The notes: a model not told the origin generated them from the letters alone. A DNA stretch of 55,270 bases from an uncultured Collinsella sp. (GCA_959019775.1 CAUEPS010000013.1:1-55270); one strand, 5' to 3'; counted from the stretch's first letter, positions 42,991 through 53,405 are shown. Numbers and translations are program-made.

Positions 42991-44205
42991 TTACTGGTAG
43001 CGTAGGCACTCCACGGGGTCGAGTTTTGCTGCCCGGCGGGCGGGATAGAATCCGAAGATGACGCCGATGCCGACGGAGACCGCAAAGGCCAGCAGCACCG
43101 TGGCGATCGAAAAACTCGGCGTAATGGTACCGCTGGCACCGAGCTCGCCAAGCACGCCAGAGCTCTCGGCGAACATCGCTAGACCCCAGGCAAGTAGGTA
43201 GCCAATCAAAACACCCAGCAGGCCGCCGGTGATGCACAGCGCCGAGGATTCGGCCAAAAACTGGGCCGTGATATCGCGTCGGCTTGCGCCCAGGGCGCGG
43301 CGAATGCCAATCTCGCGGATACGCTCGGTCACATTGGTGAGCATCATGTTCATGATGCCGATACCGCCCACGAGCAGCGAAATGCTGGCAACGGCGCCCA
43401 GGATGAGCGAAAACGCGCCCATAAAGGAATTGAGGGCGTCGATGGCGCTTTTCATTGAGGTCGCCGAAACGCTGTCATACTCGTCGTCGTCCGCGATGCC
43501 CTTCATGCTGCGCACCTTGGATTCAATCGTCTTGCACAGCTCATCCATTTCCGTGCCCTCGGCGGCGAGCGCCGTTACGCTGGGAAACGACGGGTTCTCG
43601 TCGCCAAAAAGACCCGAGATGGTCTCGCGCGGCATGTATAGCGTGAGCGAGCCCATGGAGTCGCTGCCGCCGTCGATAACGCCGACAATCTGCACCTCGC
43701 CGTTCGACACCTTGATGGTCTTGCCGAGCGCGTCCTGCTCGTTGCCGTACAGCTGATCAGCGCCGCCACGGCTGATGAGCGCCACGCGTGCGCCAGATTG
43801 GGACTCGGCCTGGGTGTAGGTGCGTCCCGCGACAAGCTTGCTGGCGCCCACCGCGTCGAGCATGTCGCTATCGACGCCCTGCGCCATGACGGTATAGCTT
43901 TTGTCACCGGCCTTGTACTCGGTATAGGCGCTGTCCACGATGCCAATCTGCTCGATCTGCGGCACCATCTTGCGAAGCTTCTCGACGTCCGACTCGGTGA
44001 GCTCTTGCGACGAATAAATCTGCACCATGCGCGTGGCGTTGAGGCCCAGGCTGTTGACCAGGCTGTTTTGGATACCGCCGATAAGTGAGGTCATGGCAAT
44101 GACGGAGGCAATGCCGATAACAATGCCCAGGATGGTGAGTAGGCTGCGTCCCTTGTTGGCCTCGAGGGAGTGAAGGGCTTCTTGGATAAGGTCGCGCGTG
44201 CTCAT
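42991..44205 (-). CDS. MacB-like ABC transporter permease
   Basis: The 404-residue protein has an N-terminal membrane segment (about residues 20-42), a large extracytoplasmic MacB periplasmic-core domain (about 45-270), and a C-terminal FtsX domain with three membrane segments containing GIGIMNMMLTNVTERIREIGIRRALGA. This is the four-helix mechanotransmission topology of MacB/LolCDE-type exporters. It overlaps the ATPase gene by 4 bases, and the adaptor gene lies upstream, so the three form one operon. In a Gram-positive cell the complex would export a peptide, antibiotic or lipid substrate without an outer-membrane channel. Confidence 0.92.
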   Translation of the reverse strand: MSTRDLIQEALHSLEANKGRSLLTILGIVIGIASVIAMTSLIGGIQNSLVNSLGLNATRMVQIYSSQELTESDVEKLRKMVPQIEQIGIVDSAYTEYKAGDKSYTVMAQGVDSDMLDAVGASKLVAGRTYTQAESQSGARVALISRGGADQLYGNEQDALGKTIKVSNGEVQIVGVIDGGSDSMGSLTLYMPRETISGLFGDENPSFPSVTALAAEGTEMDELCKTIESKVRSMKGIADDDEYDSVSATSMKSAIDALNSFMGAFSLILGAVASISLLVGGIGIMNMMLTNVTERIREIGIRRALGASRRDITAQFLAESSALCITGGLLGVLIGYLLAWGLAMFAESSGVLGELGASGTITPSFSIATVLLAFAVSVGIGVIFGFYPARRAAKLDPVECLRYQ

Positions 44206-44975
44206 GCCTTCACTCCTTTCGTCGGATTGGCGTGTGCGGAAATCATGGGCAGGTCATCAATGGCGCCGCGCAGGGTCTGCGGCGTGTGCGCGATGTATGC
44301 GCCGTCGTGGATCCGGCCGTCGCGAATGGTTACGGCACGGTCTGCCTCGGCGGCGATACCGGGATCATGCGTGATGAGCACGATGGTCTTGCCGCGTTCT
44401 TGGAGTTTGTGGAAGGTCTCCATCACGAGTGCTCCGGTGGCGGAGTCCAGATTTCCCGTCGGCTCGTCAGCCAGGATGATGGGCGGGTCGTTGACGAGGG
44501 CGCGCGCGATGGCAACCCTCTGCATCTGTCCGCCCGAGAGCTCGGAGATGCGGTGGTCCCAGTGGTCGACCGGCAGCGTGACGGCTTGCAGCGCATGGAC
44601 GGCGCGCATCTCACGCTGAGCCCGCGGCACGTTGGTGTACGACAGCGGCAGCATGACGTTTTCGATGACCGATAGGCGCGGCAGCAGGTTAAAGCTCTGA
44701 AAGACAAATCCGATGCTCAGGGCGCGGACTTCGGTGAGCTCGTCATCGTCGAGCTCCGCCACGTTGAGGCCCTGTAGGTAATAATCGCCTGCCGTCGGCT
44801 TGTCCAGGCAGCCCAGGATGTTCATGAGCGTTGACTTGCCCGAGCCCGAAGGGCCGGTAATGGCCACGAACTCGCCGGGATTCACGGCCAGGCTCACGTT
44901 ATGCAGGATATGGGCGCAGCCGGCTTCGCTCTCAAAAATGCGATGCACGTTGCGGATGTCGATGACGGGACGCAT
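44202..44975 (-). CDS. MacB-like ABC transporter ATP-binding protein
   Basis: The 257-residue ATPase has Walker A GPSGSGKST, Q-loop FVFQSFNLLP, signature LSGGQMQRVAIARAL, Walker B IILADEPTGNLD and the H-loop histidine of VLITHD. It is most like LolD/MacB-type ATPases that pair with FtsX-domain permeases. About 30 residues extend beyond the H-loop region. Its start overlaps the adaptor stop by one base and its end overlaps the permease by 4, showing tight coupling. Confidence 0.94.
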   Translation of the reverse strand: MRPVIDIRNVHRIFESEAGCAHILHNVSLAVNPGEFVAITGPSGSGKSTLMNILGCLDKPTAGDYYLQGLNVAELDDDELTEVRALSIGFVFQSFNLLPRLSVIENVMLPLSYTNVPRAQREMRAVHALQAVTLPVDHWDHRISELSGGQMQRVAIARALVNDPPIILADEPTGNLDSATGALVMETFHKLQERGKTIVLITHDPGIAAEADRAVTIRDGRIHDGAYIAHTPQTLRGAIDDLPMISAHANPTKGVKA

Positions 44976-46390
44976 TACATGCCCTCGTCGGCAGACATGC
45001 TGCCAGAGTCGCCACCGTCGGCCGTCATGCCTGCGCCGGTATCCACGATGAGGGTGTCGCCGTCGCGCAGTTTGGTGACCGGCACGTCCGCGTTAATCTC
45101 GTTGCCCTGGTCATCGCGCTTGACCTGCGTCTTTCCGACCACGGCATCGTTATCGTTTTGCGTCACGACGGTCACCTTGACGCGTCGGGTTTGTTTGCCT
45201 TCGCCGTCGGTTGCCACGTTGACGTAATAGTGCTCGCCATCCTCGGTCATGAGCGCCATGGTCGGCACCATCACTACGTCATCGAGCTTTTCGGTCACCA
45301 CCGAGACTTCGGCGGTCATGCCCGGCTTGAGGCGCGCGTCGGGTGCTTCGATGAGGATGTCGACGTTAAAGGTCACGCTGCCGCCGCCGTTAGCGTCGGA
45401 GTTTGCAACCGATGCGATGGCGGTGACCGTTCCCTGGCTCACGATATCGGGAAAGGCCGGATAGGTAACATTGGCGCTCTGGCCCACGGCGATCTTGGCG
45501 ATATCCTTTTCACCCACCAGAACGGTGACCTTCATCTTGGAGAGGTCGGCGATCTGCATGCACTGCTTGCCGCCGTTCGTATCGCCTTCGCCCATAATCA
45601 TGCCGCCCGTCACCGTGGCGCCGACTTTGGCGTTGAGCTCGACGATGCTGCCCGAGCTGGGCGCGGTCACGGTGCGCTCGGCAGCTTTGGCGTTGGCTTG
45701 GTCCAGGTTCGCCTGGGCCGAGGCCAGGTTGCGTTGGGCGCTCGAGACGGCACTCGTGTCAGCGGTGCCGCTGGCGCCACTCGCGCCTGCCGCATCTGTG
45801 TCAGTCGCCGGAGCGGCTTGGGCGGCAGCTACCGCTTTCTGCGCGTTGGCGAGGTCTTCCTGTGCGGCTGTCACCGCGCGTTGCGCCTCGGCTACGTTGC
45901 GATCGAGCTCGTCGTTTTTAATGGTCATGAGCACGTCACCCTCGTTGACGGACTGGCCGGCTTGCACGTTGATCGATGCCACCGTGCCGTCAACAGAAGG
46001 GGAGACCACCGAAGCCGAGATGGGCTTGAGCTGGCCTTTAGCCTCGACGGTGGTCGTAAACGTGCCCTCGGTGACCATGTCGGTCACCGGCCCGTCGGTA
46101 CCTGCAGGCCGTGCGTTGATGACGAAGGTCACGACAACGGCGATGAGCACAATGGCGGCCACGACGCCGGCCGCAATGCCGCGTCGGATGAGCTTTTTGC
46201 GCCGACGCTCGGCACGCTTCGTCTTGAGCTTGGCGTAGGCCTCTTCGTCAGAAATCTCGGTTGTATCGCTTGTGCTGCCGTTTTGCTGCGTGGCGTGCAC
46301 GTTTGCTATGAGGGGAAGCGTTTCGGTGGCACCCTCGGGCGCATGCTCGGTATCATTCGGACCCGGGGTGATGGTGGGGACATTCGACAT
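44975..46390 (-). CDS. MacA/HlyD-type efflux adaptor
   Basis: The 471-residue protein has a cytoplasmic N-terminus, a membrane segment (about residues 70-92), and an adaptor body: lipoyl-like half motifs (VEAKGQLKPISASVVSPSVDG and the later SSGSIVELNAKVG), a coiled-coil hairpin rich in Ala/Gln (about 155-245), and beta-barrel and membrane-proximal domains. This fits MacA/YknX. AAGGAG lies upstream of the start at 46390. The adaptor would dock on the MacB-like permease. The 60-residue acidic cytoplasmic N-terminus is longer than in typical MacA proteins. Confidence 0.88.
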   Translation of the reverse strand: MSNVPTITPGPNDTEHAPEGATETLPLIANVHATQQNGSTSDTTEISDEEAYAKLKTKRAERRRKKLIRRGIAAGVVAAIVLIAVVVTFVINARPAGTDGPVTDMVTEGTFTTTVEAKGQLKPISASVVSPSVDGTVASINVQAGQSVNEGDVLMTIKNDELDRNVAEAQRAVTAAQEDLANAQKAVAAAQAAPATDTDAAGASGASGTADTSAVSSAQRNLASAQANLDQANAKAAERTVTAPSSGSIVELNAKVGATVTGGMIMGEGDTNGGKQCMQIADLSKMKVTVLVGEKDIAKIAVGQSANVTYPAFPDIVSQGTVTAIASVANSDANGGGSVTFNVDILIEAPDARLKPGMTAEVSVVTEKLDDVVMVPTMALMTEDGEHYYVNVATDGEGKQTRRVKVTVVTQNDNDAVVGKTQVKRDDQGNEINADVPVTKLRDGDTLIVDTGAGMTADGGDSGSMSADEGM

Positions 46391-46423
46391 GGCGTCTCCT
46401 TTATAGAAAGTTCCTCGATAAGT

Positions 46424-46455
46424 ATATGCGCCCGTCGCGAGAGGCGGGCGCATAT
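46424..46455. other. Hairpin between the L,D-transpeptidase and adaptor genes
   Basis: A perfect 11-bp inverted repeat (46424-46434 with 46445-46455) has a 10-base loop. The T content after it on the minus strand is low, so termination is only possible. Confidence 0.5.
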
Positions 46456-46519
46456 TGCGGTATCTATCGGAACTGTTAGATTGGAGCGTCAGTTTCCCGT
46501 TGTGCGAAGGCGTGTTTTA

Positions 46520-48247
46520 CTACGAGTGCACGACCACGCACAGACCGACGCTGATGCAGTCGTGGAGCGCCTTGGCATCAGCTAGGCGCAGGTTGATGCA
46601 GCCGTGGCTTCCGCACCATTTGTACGATTCGGCATTATCGAAACTCGAATCGTTTTGCCAGGTAGCGTCGTGGAAGCCGACCATATTGCCCTCGAACGGC
46701 ATCCAGTAGCTGACCGGACTCTCGTATTTGGGCTTTCCGGTCGCGGGGTCTTTGGCACCGATGAGCTTGCTTGCACCGTCGTTGCTGTTGATCTGCCACA
46801 CGCCCTCGGGGGTGGCGTCTTCGCCCGGTTTGCCGGAAATAAAGTTGGCCTCCCAAACGATATTGCCGTTCTCGTCGTAGTAGCGCGCGTGCTGCTCGGT
46901 CAGGTCGACGTCGATATAGGCCTTCCAATCGGGCTCGCCCTTGGCGGTAAACGTGTCGGCCTTCTTGGAGTACGAAATCTCGATATCGCCGGTCTGCTTG
47001 TTATTGATAGCGTCCTCGACCTGCTTGGCGAGCGTGTCGCTGTCGATGGACCAGCCAAAGTCGCCGCCCTCGACAGCGCACTCCTTACCGTCGGCGCGTG
47101 TCCACCAGCGGGTGGAGCCCACGGTGTTAAAGCCGTTGGCGAGCTCGGCGGCCCAGCTGCTGATCTGCGACGTATCGAGCGTGGGGTTGGCCGGATCGGC
47201 AAAGCTGATCCACTGCAGCACCGAGCCGCCGTCCACCTTGCCGGCGTCATTGCCGTTGAGCTTAAGGGTCACGTTGACGCCCAGGAAGTTGTTGGCGGCA
47301 TCGCATGCAGCCTGAATCTGGTCGTTGGTGAGGGTGCCGTTGAGCGGTTCGTAGGCGTCGTTGCCGATCTTGGTGATATCGACGTTCTCGGCGAGCGACG
47401 CGAGCTCGATCTCGGCATATTTGATGACATGCTCGCGGTTGAGCTTCTCGTTGGAACGGGCCTTCTCAACGGTGAACTTGCCGGCCTTCTCGTCATAGGA
47501 GCTGGCGGCCTCGAAGGTGCCCGAGCGGCCCTCGTTGAACTCGTCGATGGCGCTGCCCAGGTCCTCCTCAAACTGCTTTTGGTCAAAGGCATCGGAGAGC
47601 ATGGACAGGTCGACGTCCTGGTCCAAGTCGACCGAGGCGTTCTTAGTGGCGCTAACGGTTTTGCCGCCGAGCGACTCGATAAGGCGCGATGGCCACAGCA
47701 GCGGCTCGTTTTTGCTGATTATCTCGTGGGCGGCTTCCTCGCCATCGACGATGGGCTCGTCGGACTCGGGCTGGTAGGTCCAGCTAAAGCTGTCGTCCGA
47801 CACGGTGAGCTTGTAGTGCTTCCATGCCGAGTTGACCTTGGTGGCTGCCGAAGATGCGTTAGAGAGCGAGATGTCGACGCCGGCGATGGTAGTGTTGGGG
47901 TAAGCGACTTGCGAGAACGCCACGACGCCTACGATGTAGACGATCGCGACGAGGCCGAGGACGACAAAGAGGGCCGTCTTTCCGCCCGACTTGCTGCTTT
48001 TGTTGGTGCGCTTGTCCGCGGGCCCGCGATTGTTTGCCGCGCGAGTGTGCGAAGGGCCCTGCTTGGGGGCGGCACCATGTGCGGGACGCTGCTGATATTG
48101 ACGCTGATTCGGGCGCTGAGAGGCATTGGCCGGTCCGTGTTGTTGGGTGTGAGCCGGCGCGATGGGGCGCGGCGATTGGACGCCGCCCGTATGCCTACTG
48201 GGCTGTTGCGGATCGGGAATCATGCTGCTGCGGTCGATTTGCGACAT
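46520..48247 (-). CDS. L,D-transpeptidase (YkuD) with tandem peptidoglycan-binding domains
   Basis: The 575-residue protein has a cytoplasmic N-terminus of about 90 residues rich in Gln, Pro, His and Arg, one membrane segment (about 93-113), two PG_binding_4-type regions (about 130-400), and a C-terminal YkuD domain. The catalytic cysteine is in WCGSHGCINLRL with the upstream histidine in VGFHDATW. It would form 3-3 crosslinks or attach proteins to peptidoglycan outside the membrane. The ATG at 48247 has AAGGAA upstream. The P/Q-rich tail resembles that of MltG at 20542. Confidence 0.92.
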   Translation of the reverse strand: MSQIDRSSMIPDPQQPSRHTGGVQSPRPIAPAHTQQHGPANASQRPNQRQYQQRPAHGAAPKQGPSHTRAANNRGPADKRTNKSSKSGGKTALFVVLGLVAIVYIVGVVAFSQVAYPNTTIAGVDISLSNASSAATKVNSAWKHYKLTVSDDSFSWTYQPESDEPIVDGEEAAHEIISKNEPLLWPSRLIESLGGKTVSATKNASVDLDQDVDLSMLSDAFDQKQFEEDLGSAIDEFNEGRSGTFEAASSYDEKAGKFTVEKARSNEKLNREHVIKYAEIELASLAENVDITKIGNDAYEPLNGTLTNDQIQAACDAANNFLGVNVTLKLNGNDAGKVDGGSVLQWISFADPANPTLDTSQISSWAAELANGFNTVGSTRWWTRADGKECAVEGGDFGWSIDSDTLAKQVEDAINNKQTGDIEISYSKKADTFTAKGEPDWKAYIDVDLTEQHARYYDENGNIVWEANFISGKPGEDATPEGVWQINSNDGASKLIGAKDPATGKPKYESPVSYWMPFEGNMVGFHDATWQNDSSFDNAESYKWCGSHGCINLRLADAKALHDCISVGLCVVVHS

Positions 48248-48304
48248 CGTATATATTTCCTTCGAGTTTCGCCTTGCGGCTCATCGTGTTTTAACTGGGC
48301 TTGC

Positions 48305-48310
48305 ATTATA
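48305..48310 (-). promoter_or_regulatory. Probable -10 element of the L,D-transpeptidase gene
   Basis: A consensus TATAAT on the minus strand lies 57 bases before the start codon. The -35 region is weak. Confidence 0.45.
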
Positions 48311-48364
48311 GCGATTAGCCTGTTGTTTGTGGTTCGGAAACAGTATCAGTTTGGAGAAGTCTGC

Positions 48365-49972
48365 CTATCCGCATATGCCGCATTTGGCGCAGGCAGAAAG
48401 CGCGGCCGGGGCTTGAGCGATGCCACCCTTGGCCGTCTCTCGCAGGGTTGCCGGCAGGGCATGGCCCACCGAGAGCATCACATGCGCCATCTGGTCAAAC
48501 GGCACCAGGCTTTTGATGCCGGCGAGCGCGAGCTGGGCCGAGCTGAAGGCCGCGGCCACGCCGATGGCATTGCGGTTTTGGCACGGCACCTCCACGAGTC
48601 CGCCCACGGGGTCGCAAACGAGGCCCAGCAGATTACTCAGCGCGATGGAGCTGGCGTCGAGTGCCTGCTCGGGGGTGCCGCCGAGCATCTGCACCAGCGC
48701 GGCGGCGGCCATGGCGGCGGCACTTCCCACCTCGGCCTGGCAGCCGCCCTCGGCGCCGGCGACGCAAGCGCTCGTTGTGAGGTTGAGGCCGATGGCGGCG
48801 GCGCAGTAGAGGGCATCCATGACCTGCTCGTCATCGAGCTGCAGGTGGTCGGCCAGCGCCAGCACGCAGCCGGGCACGACGCCCGCGGAGCCTGCAGTGG
48901 GGGCGGCGACGATCACGCCCATGGTGGCGGAGCGCTCGAGCACGGCCATGGCGCGGGCCACGGCTTCGGTCTGTACGGCGCCCATTAAACTGGAGCTCAG
49001 GTCGTTGCGGCCGGTGGCATCGACGAGCTTAGCCTCGCCGCCGATAAGCCCGCCGAGTGAGCGCTGCGGATTGGCGATGGGGGCCGTGGTCTCCTCGCGC
49101 ATGACGTCGAGCACGCGGCGCATGGCGGCGACGGCGTGCGCCTCGCCGGTAAGGCGCCCCTCGCGCACGGCCATGACGGCGCCGATGCTGAGTCCCAGCT
49201 CCTCGCACGCGTCGAGCAGTTGCTCGCCGTCGTCGAAGACCTCCTTGGCCGAGACGCCGGGGGAGAGCGATGATGCCGAGCCGGGGAGCTCAATAAAGGT
49301 GGCGTATCCGACGTTGTCGAGTTTGCGCAGCATGGGGATGACGGTGTCGTCGGGTGTGCCGTCGGTCTCAAAGACGGAGTAGGCCTGGCCGCCCACCTCG
49401 GTGCGGTAGGTGCGGCAGAAGGCGATGTTCACGTGTGCGTAGGCAAGTAGGTTCGTAAGCGCGGCGAGCACGCCGGGAACGTCCTGGTGCGCCACGAAGA
49501 GCGTGGAATACATGCCCGAGATATCGACGCCGACGCCGTTAATGCGGCTGATGCGCATCTTGCCGCCGCCCAGGCTCTCGCCGCGGACCTGGGCCGTGGC
49601 GCCCGTGTCGTCAACCATCTCGATGTCGACGGTGTTAGGGTGGATGGAGGCGTCGTCGCCCTTGATGTCAAAGTGATATTCGAGGCCCTGCTCGCGTGCG
49701 AGGTCGAAGGCCTGCTTGATATTCTCGTCGTCGGTGTCGAGCCCCAGGATGCCCGCGACGAGCGCGCGGTCGGTGCCGTGGCCGCGGTAGGTGTGGGCGA
49801 AGGAGTTCCACAGGCCAAAGGTGACCTTGGTGATGCGGCCCTCGAGCAGGCTGGCGGCCACCTGGGCGCAACGCAGGGCGCCGGCGGTGTGCGATGAGCT
49901 GGGGCCAACCATGACGGGGCCCAAGATCTCGAATGCCGAGGTCGTAGCTAGTGTTTGCGGCTTGCCTGTCAT
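48365..49972 (-). CDS. sdaA: L-serine dehydratase, single-chain iron-sulfur type
   Basis: The 535-residue protein fuses the beta domain (residues 1-150, with GPVMVGPSSSHTAGA), an ACT-like domain (about 155-235, FVAHQDVPGVLAALTN) and the alpha domain (about 260-535). It deaminates serine to pyruvate and ammonia with a 4Fe-4S cluster. Conserved alpha-domain segments include APTAGSAGVVPG, GAEGGCQAEVGSAAAMAAAAL and GLVCDPVGGLVEVPCQNRNA. A cysteine-rich end (CAKCGICG) follows. Many Gram-positive bacteria use two separate subunits, so the fusion with the beta domain first is notable. CAGGAG precedes the start at 49972; longer upstream frames run into the fold-back element. Confidence 0.93.
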   Translation of the reverse strand: MTGKPQTLATTSAFEILGPVMVGPSSSHTAGALRCAQVAASLLEGRITKVTFGLWNSFAHTYRGHGTDRALVAGILGLDTDDENIKQAFDLAREQGLEYHFDIKGDDASIHPNTVDIEMVDDTGATAQVRGESLGGGKMRISRINGVGVDISGMYSTLFVAHQDVPGVLAALTNLLAYAHVNIAFCRTYRTEVGGQAYSVFETDGTPDDTVIPMLRKLDNVGYATFIELPGSASSLSPGVSAKEVFDDGEQLLDACEELGLSIGAVMAVREGRLTGEAHAVAAMRRVLDVMREETTAPIANPQRSLGGLIGGEAKLVDATGRNDLSSSLMGAVQTEAVARAMAVLERSATMGVIVAAPTAGSAGVVPGCVLALADHLQLDDEQVMDALYCAAAIGLNLTTSACVAGAEGGCQAEVGSAAAMAAAALVQMLGGTPEQALDASSIALSNLLGLVCDPVGGLVEVPCQNRNAIGVAAAFSSAQLALAGIKSLVPFDQMAHVMLSVGHALPATLRETAKGGIAQAPAALSACAKCGICG

Positions 49973-50027
49973 ATGCGCTCCTGTTCTATCCCGTCGTCCC
50001 GAGGGGCGGGGCATACTTTGTCCCGCC

Positions 50028-50148
50028 GTTCCGAGGGCTTTAGTATTTGGTCGCCTGCTCGGACAGTCCTGCTCGCACGGAGAGCACATTAAGTGCTCTC
50101 CGGCTCGTGCGGAACTCGCGATCGACCAAATACTAAAGCCCTCGGAAC
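50028..50148. repeat. Fold-back element copy 2: conserved core in site-specific inverted arms
   Basis: Arms 50028-50053 and 50123-50148 are perfectly complementary over 26 bases. The 69-base interior (50054-50122) is the reverse complement of the copy 1 interior with two paired substitutions and one small indel. The inner hairpin keeps loop ATTAA and changes one A-T pair to G-C. An adjacent small hairpin (50005-50010 with 50022-50027) lies on the left. Confidence 0.87.
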
Positions 50149-50242
50149 TTAGGATACATGGTTGGAGTCGCTCTGCTGCAAAATTTATCGGCCTGTGACC
50201 TATTCCGTGTCCCAGGTCGGCTCATCTTCACCACCTTTAAAT

Positions 50243-50278
50243 AAAAAAGAAGCACCGGTTGGGGCCGGTACTTCTTTT
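50243..50278. terminator. Bidirectional terminator after metK
   Basis: A 10-bp stem with one mismatch (50249-50258 with 50265-50274) has A-runs on the left and T-runs on the right. It lies 38 bases past the metK stop. Confidence 0.87.
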
Positions 50279-50315
50279 GGTGCGTTTTTATTTGGCTGCA
50301 GCTTTTGCCGCTAGC

Positions 50316-51596
<1,281 letters not shown>

Positions 51597-51701
51597 GATT
51601 GTCCTTTCAAAAACGTGTCCCGGCGACCGTTACCATTCCGCCGAGCTCTATATGCAAGGGCACATCATAGCGCGTAAATCCAACATTCACACCCTTTCCG
51701 C

Positions 51702-51849
51702 ACCCACTCATTGGGGACAGACTTAAATGACCAGCCTTAGGCGGCACTTGGGACACCCTTCAGACAACTTCGAAGAGTGTCCCCAACGACTAGTCGTTTA
51801 AGAACGTCCCCAACGACTGGTCATTTAAGTCTGTCCCCAATGAGTGGGT
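51702..51849. repeat. 33-bp perfect inverted repeat with GGGGACA motif in a divergent promoter gap
   Basis: Arms 51702-51734 and 51817-51849 are perfectly complementary. The interior contains a second TGGGACAC/GTGTCCCC pairing and a direct repeat of GTCCCCAACGAC followed by a TRGTCRTTTAAG segment (near 51778 and 51805). It fills much of the space between metK and gltX. Confidence 0.87.
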
Positions 51850-51883
51850 CGGTGCCCTTTGTGCGGAGGTCGCTTTGTTGCTT

Positions 51884-51889
51884 TATACT
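51884..51889 (+). promoter_or_regulatory. Probable -10 element of gltX
   Basis: TATACT lies 41 bases before the start codon; TTGTGC 19 bases upstream is a weak -35. Confidence 0.45.
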
Positions 51890-51929
51890 GATGCGGTTAG
51901 ACATCCATCCTGCAATCGAGGAGATATCC

Positions 51930-53405
51930 ATGGCATCAGACGTTCGCGTCCGCTTTGCACCCTCACCGACGGGCAAGCTGCACATCGGCGGCGCCCGCAC
52001 CGCTATCTATAACTGGGCTTTCGCCCGCGCAAACGGTGGCACGTTCATCCTGCGCATCGACGACACCGACCCCACCCGTTCCACCGACGAGAACACGCAG
52101 ATCATTCTGCGCGCCATGCGTTGGCTGGGCCTGGACTGGGACGAGGGTCCCGAGGTGGGCGGCGACTACGGCCCCTACGCACAGACCGAGCGCCTGGACC
52201 TGTACAAGCAGGCCGCCCAGAAGCTTTGGGACGAGGGCAAGGCCTATCCCTGCTTCTGCACCAAGGAGCAGCTCGACGCCGATCGCAAGGCCGCCCAGGA
52301 GCGCAAGGATCCCTTCCAGGGCTATCAGCGCCGCTGCCGCGATCTTGATCCCGAGGAGGCACGCCGCCGCATCGAGGCCGGCGAGTCCTACGTCCTGCGC
52401 ATCAAGGTGCCCGAGGGCCGCGGCGACGTCGTCATCCACGACGCCGTCCACGGCGAGGTGACCTTCGACGCCAAGGAGCTCGACGACTTCGTCATCTTCC
52501 GCTCCGACGGCACGCCCACGTATAACTTCGCGACCGTCGTCGACGACGCCATGATGAAGATTACCCACGTCATCCGCGGCGACGACCACCTGTCCAACAC
52601 CCCGCGTCAGGTCATGGTCTACGAGGCCCTCGGCGCGCCCGTGCCTACGTTCGCCCACATCTCCATGATCTTGGGTGCCGACGGCAAAAAGCTCTCCAAG
52701 CGCCACGGCGCCACCTCGGTGGAGGAGTACCGCGACGCCGGTTACCTGTCCGACGCCTTCGTCAACTACCTGGCGCTGCTCGGCTGGTCGCTCGACGGCG
52801 AGACCACGATCATCCCGCGCGATGTCCTGGCCAGCAAGTTCTCGCTCGACCGCATCTCCAAGAACCCGGCGACCTTCGATCCCAAGAAGCTCGACTGGGT
52901 CAATGCCGAGTACATCAACGGCATGTCCGATGCTGAGTTTGCCGACGAGATCATGGTCCCCGAGCTGCATGAGGCGGGTCTCATCGAGGGTAATGTCGAG
53001 TACGGCGAGGATTGGATCGACGCGCTTGCCGCCATTGTCAAGCCGCGCACCAAGATGCCGGCCGACGCCGTGACCGTCGCCGCTCCCATCTTCGCTACGG
53101 CCGAGACGCTCGAGTATGACGAGAAATCCGTCAACAAGGGCCTGGCCAAGGAGGGCATGGGTGCCATTCTTGATGCCGCCAAGGCCGCGCTCGAGGGTGT
53201 GAACGAGTGGACGGCTGCCAACATCGACGCCGCGCTTGAGCCGCTGCCTGAGCAGATGGACCTTAAGAAGCGCGTGGTGTTCCAGGCCGTGCGCGTCGCC
53301 GTCTGCGGCAACATGGTGAGCCCTCCGCTGGGCGAGACCATGGCGCTCGTCGGCCACGACGACTGCCTGGCGCGCATCGATCGCGCCCGCACGATGGCGC
53401 TGTAG
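51930..53405 (+). CDS. gltX: Glutamyl-tRNA synthetase
   Basis: The 491-residue class I synthetase charges tRNA-Glu, and in lineages lacking GlnRS also tRNA-Gln. RFAPSPTGKLHIGGART carries the HIGH-equivalent at residues 18-21, and KLSKR is at 254-258. The zinc-finger-like region is FCTKEQLDADR. The C-terminal anticodon-binding domain is complete. GAGGAG lies about 7 bases before the ATG at 51930. The tRNA-Glu genes it serves are 11 kb upstream. Confidence 0.96.
   Translation: MASDVRVRFAPSPTGKLHIGGARTAIYNWAFARANGGTFILRIDDTDPTRSTDENTQIILRAMRWLGLDWDEGPEVGGDYGPYAQTERLDLYKQAAQKLWDEGKAYPCFCTKEQLDADRKAAQERKDPFQGYQRRCRDLDPEEARRRIEAGESYVLRIKVPEGRGDVVIHDAVHGEVTFDAKELDDFVIFRSDGTPTYNFATVVDDAMMKITHVIRGDDHLSNTPRQVMVYEALGAPVPTFAHISMILGADGKKLSKRHGATSVEEYRDAGYLSDAFVNYLALLGWSLDGETTIIPRDVLASKFSLDRISKNPATFDPKKLDWVNAEYINGMSDAEFADEIMVPELHEAGLIEGNVEYGEDWIDALAAIVKPRTKMPADAVTVAAPIFATAETLEYDEKSVNKGLAKEGMGAILDAAKAALEGVNEWTAANIDAALEPLPEQMDLKKRVVFQAVRVAVCGNMVSPPLGETMALVGHDDCLARIDRARTMAL

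Noticed and set aside
46604..48988. 794-codon open frame on the plus strand
   Set aside because: It is antisense to two well-supported genes (L,D-transpeptidase and serine dehydratase) and has no recognisable motif.
51597..51701. Possible SAM riboswitch before metK
   Set aside because: The bases directly upstream of metK show no SAM-riboswitch helices or terminator; the only structure in the gap is the long palindrome.
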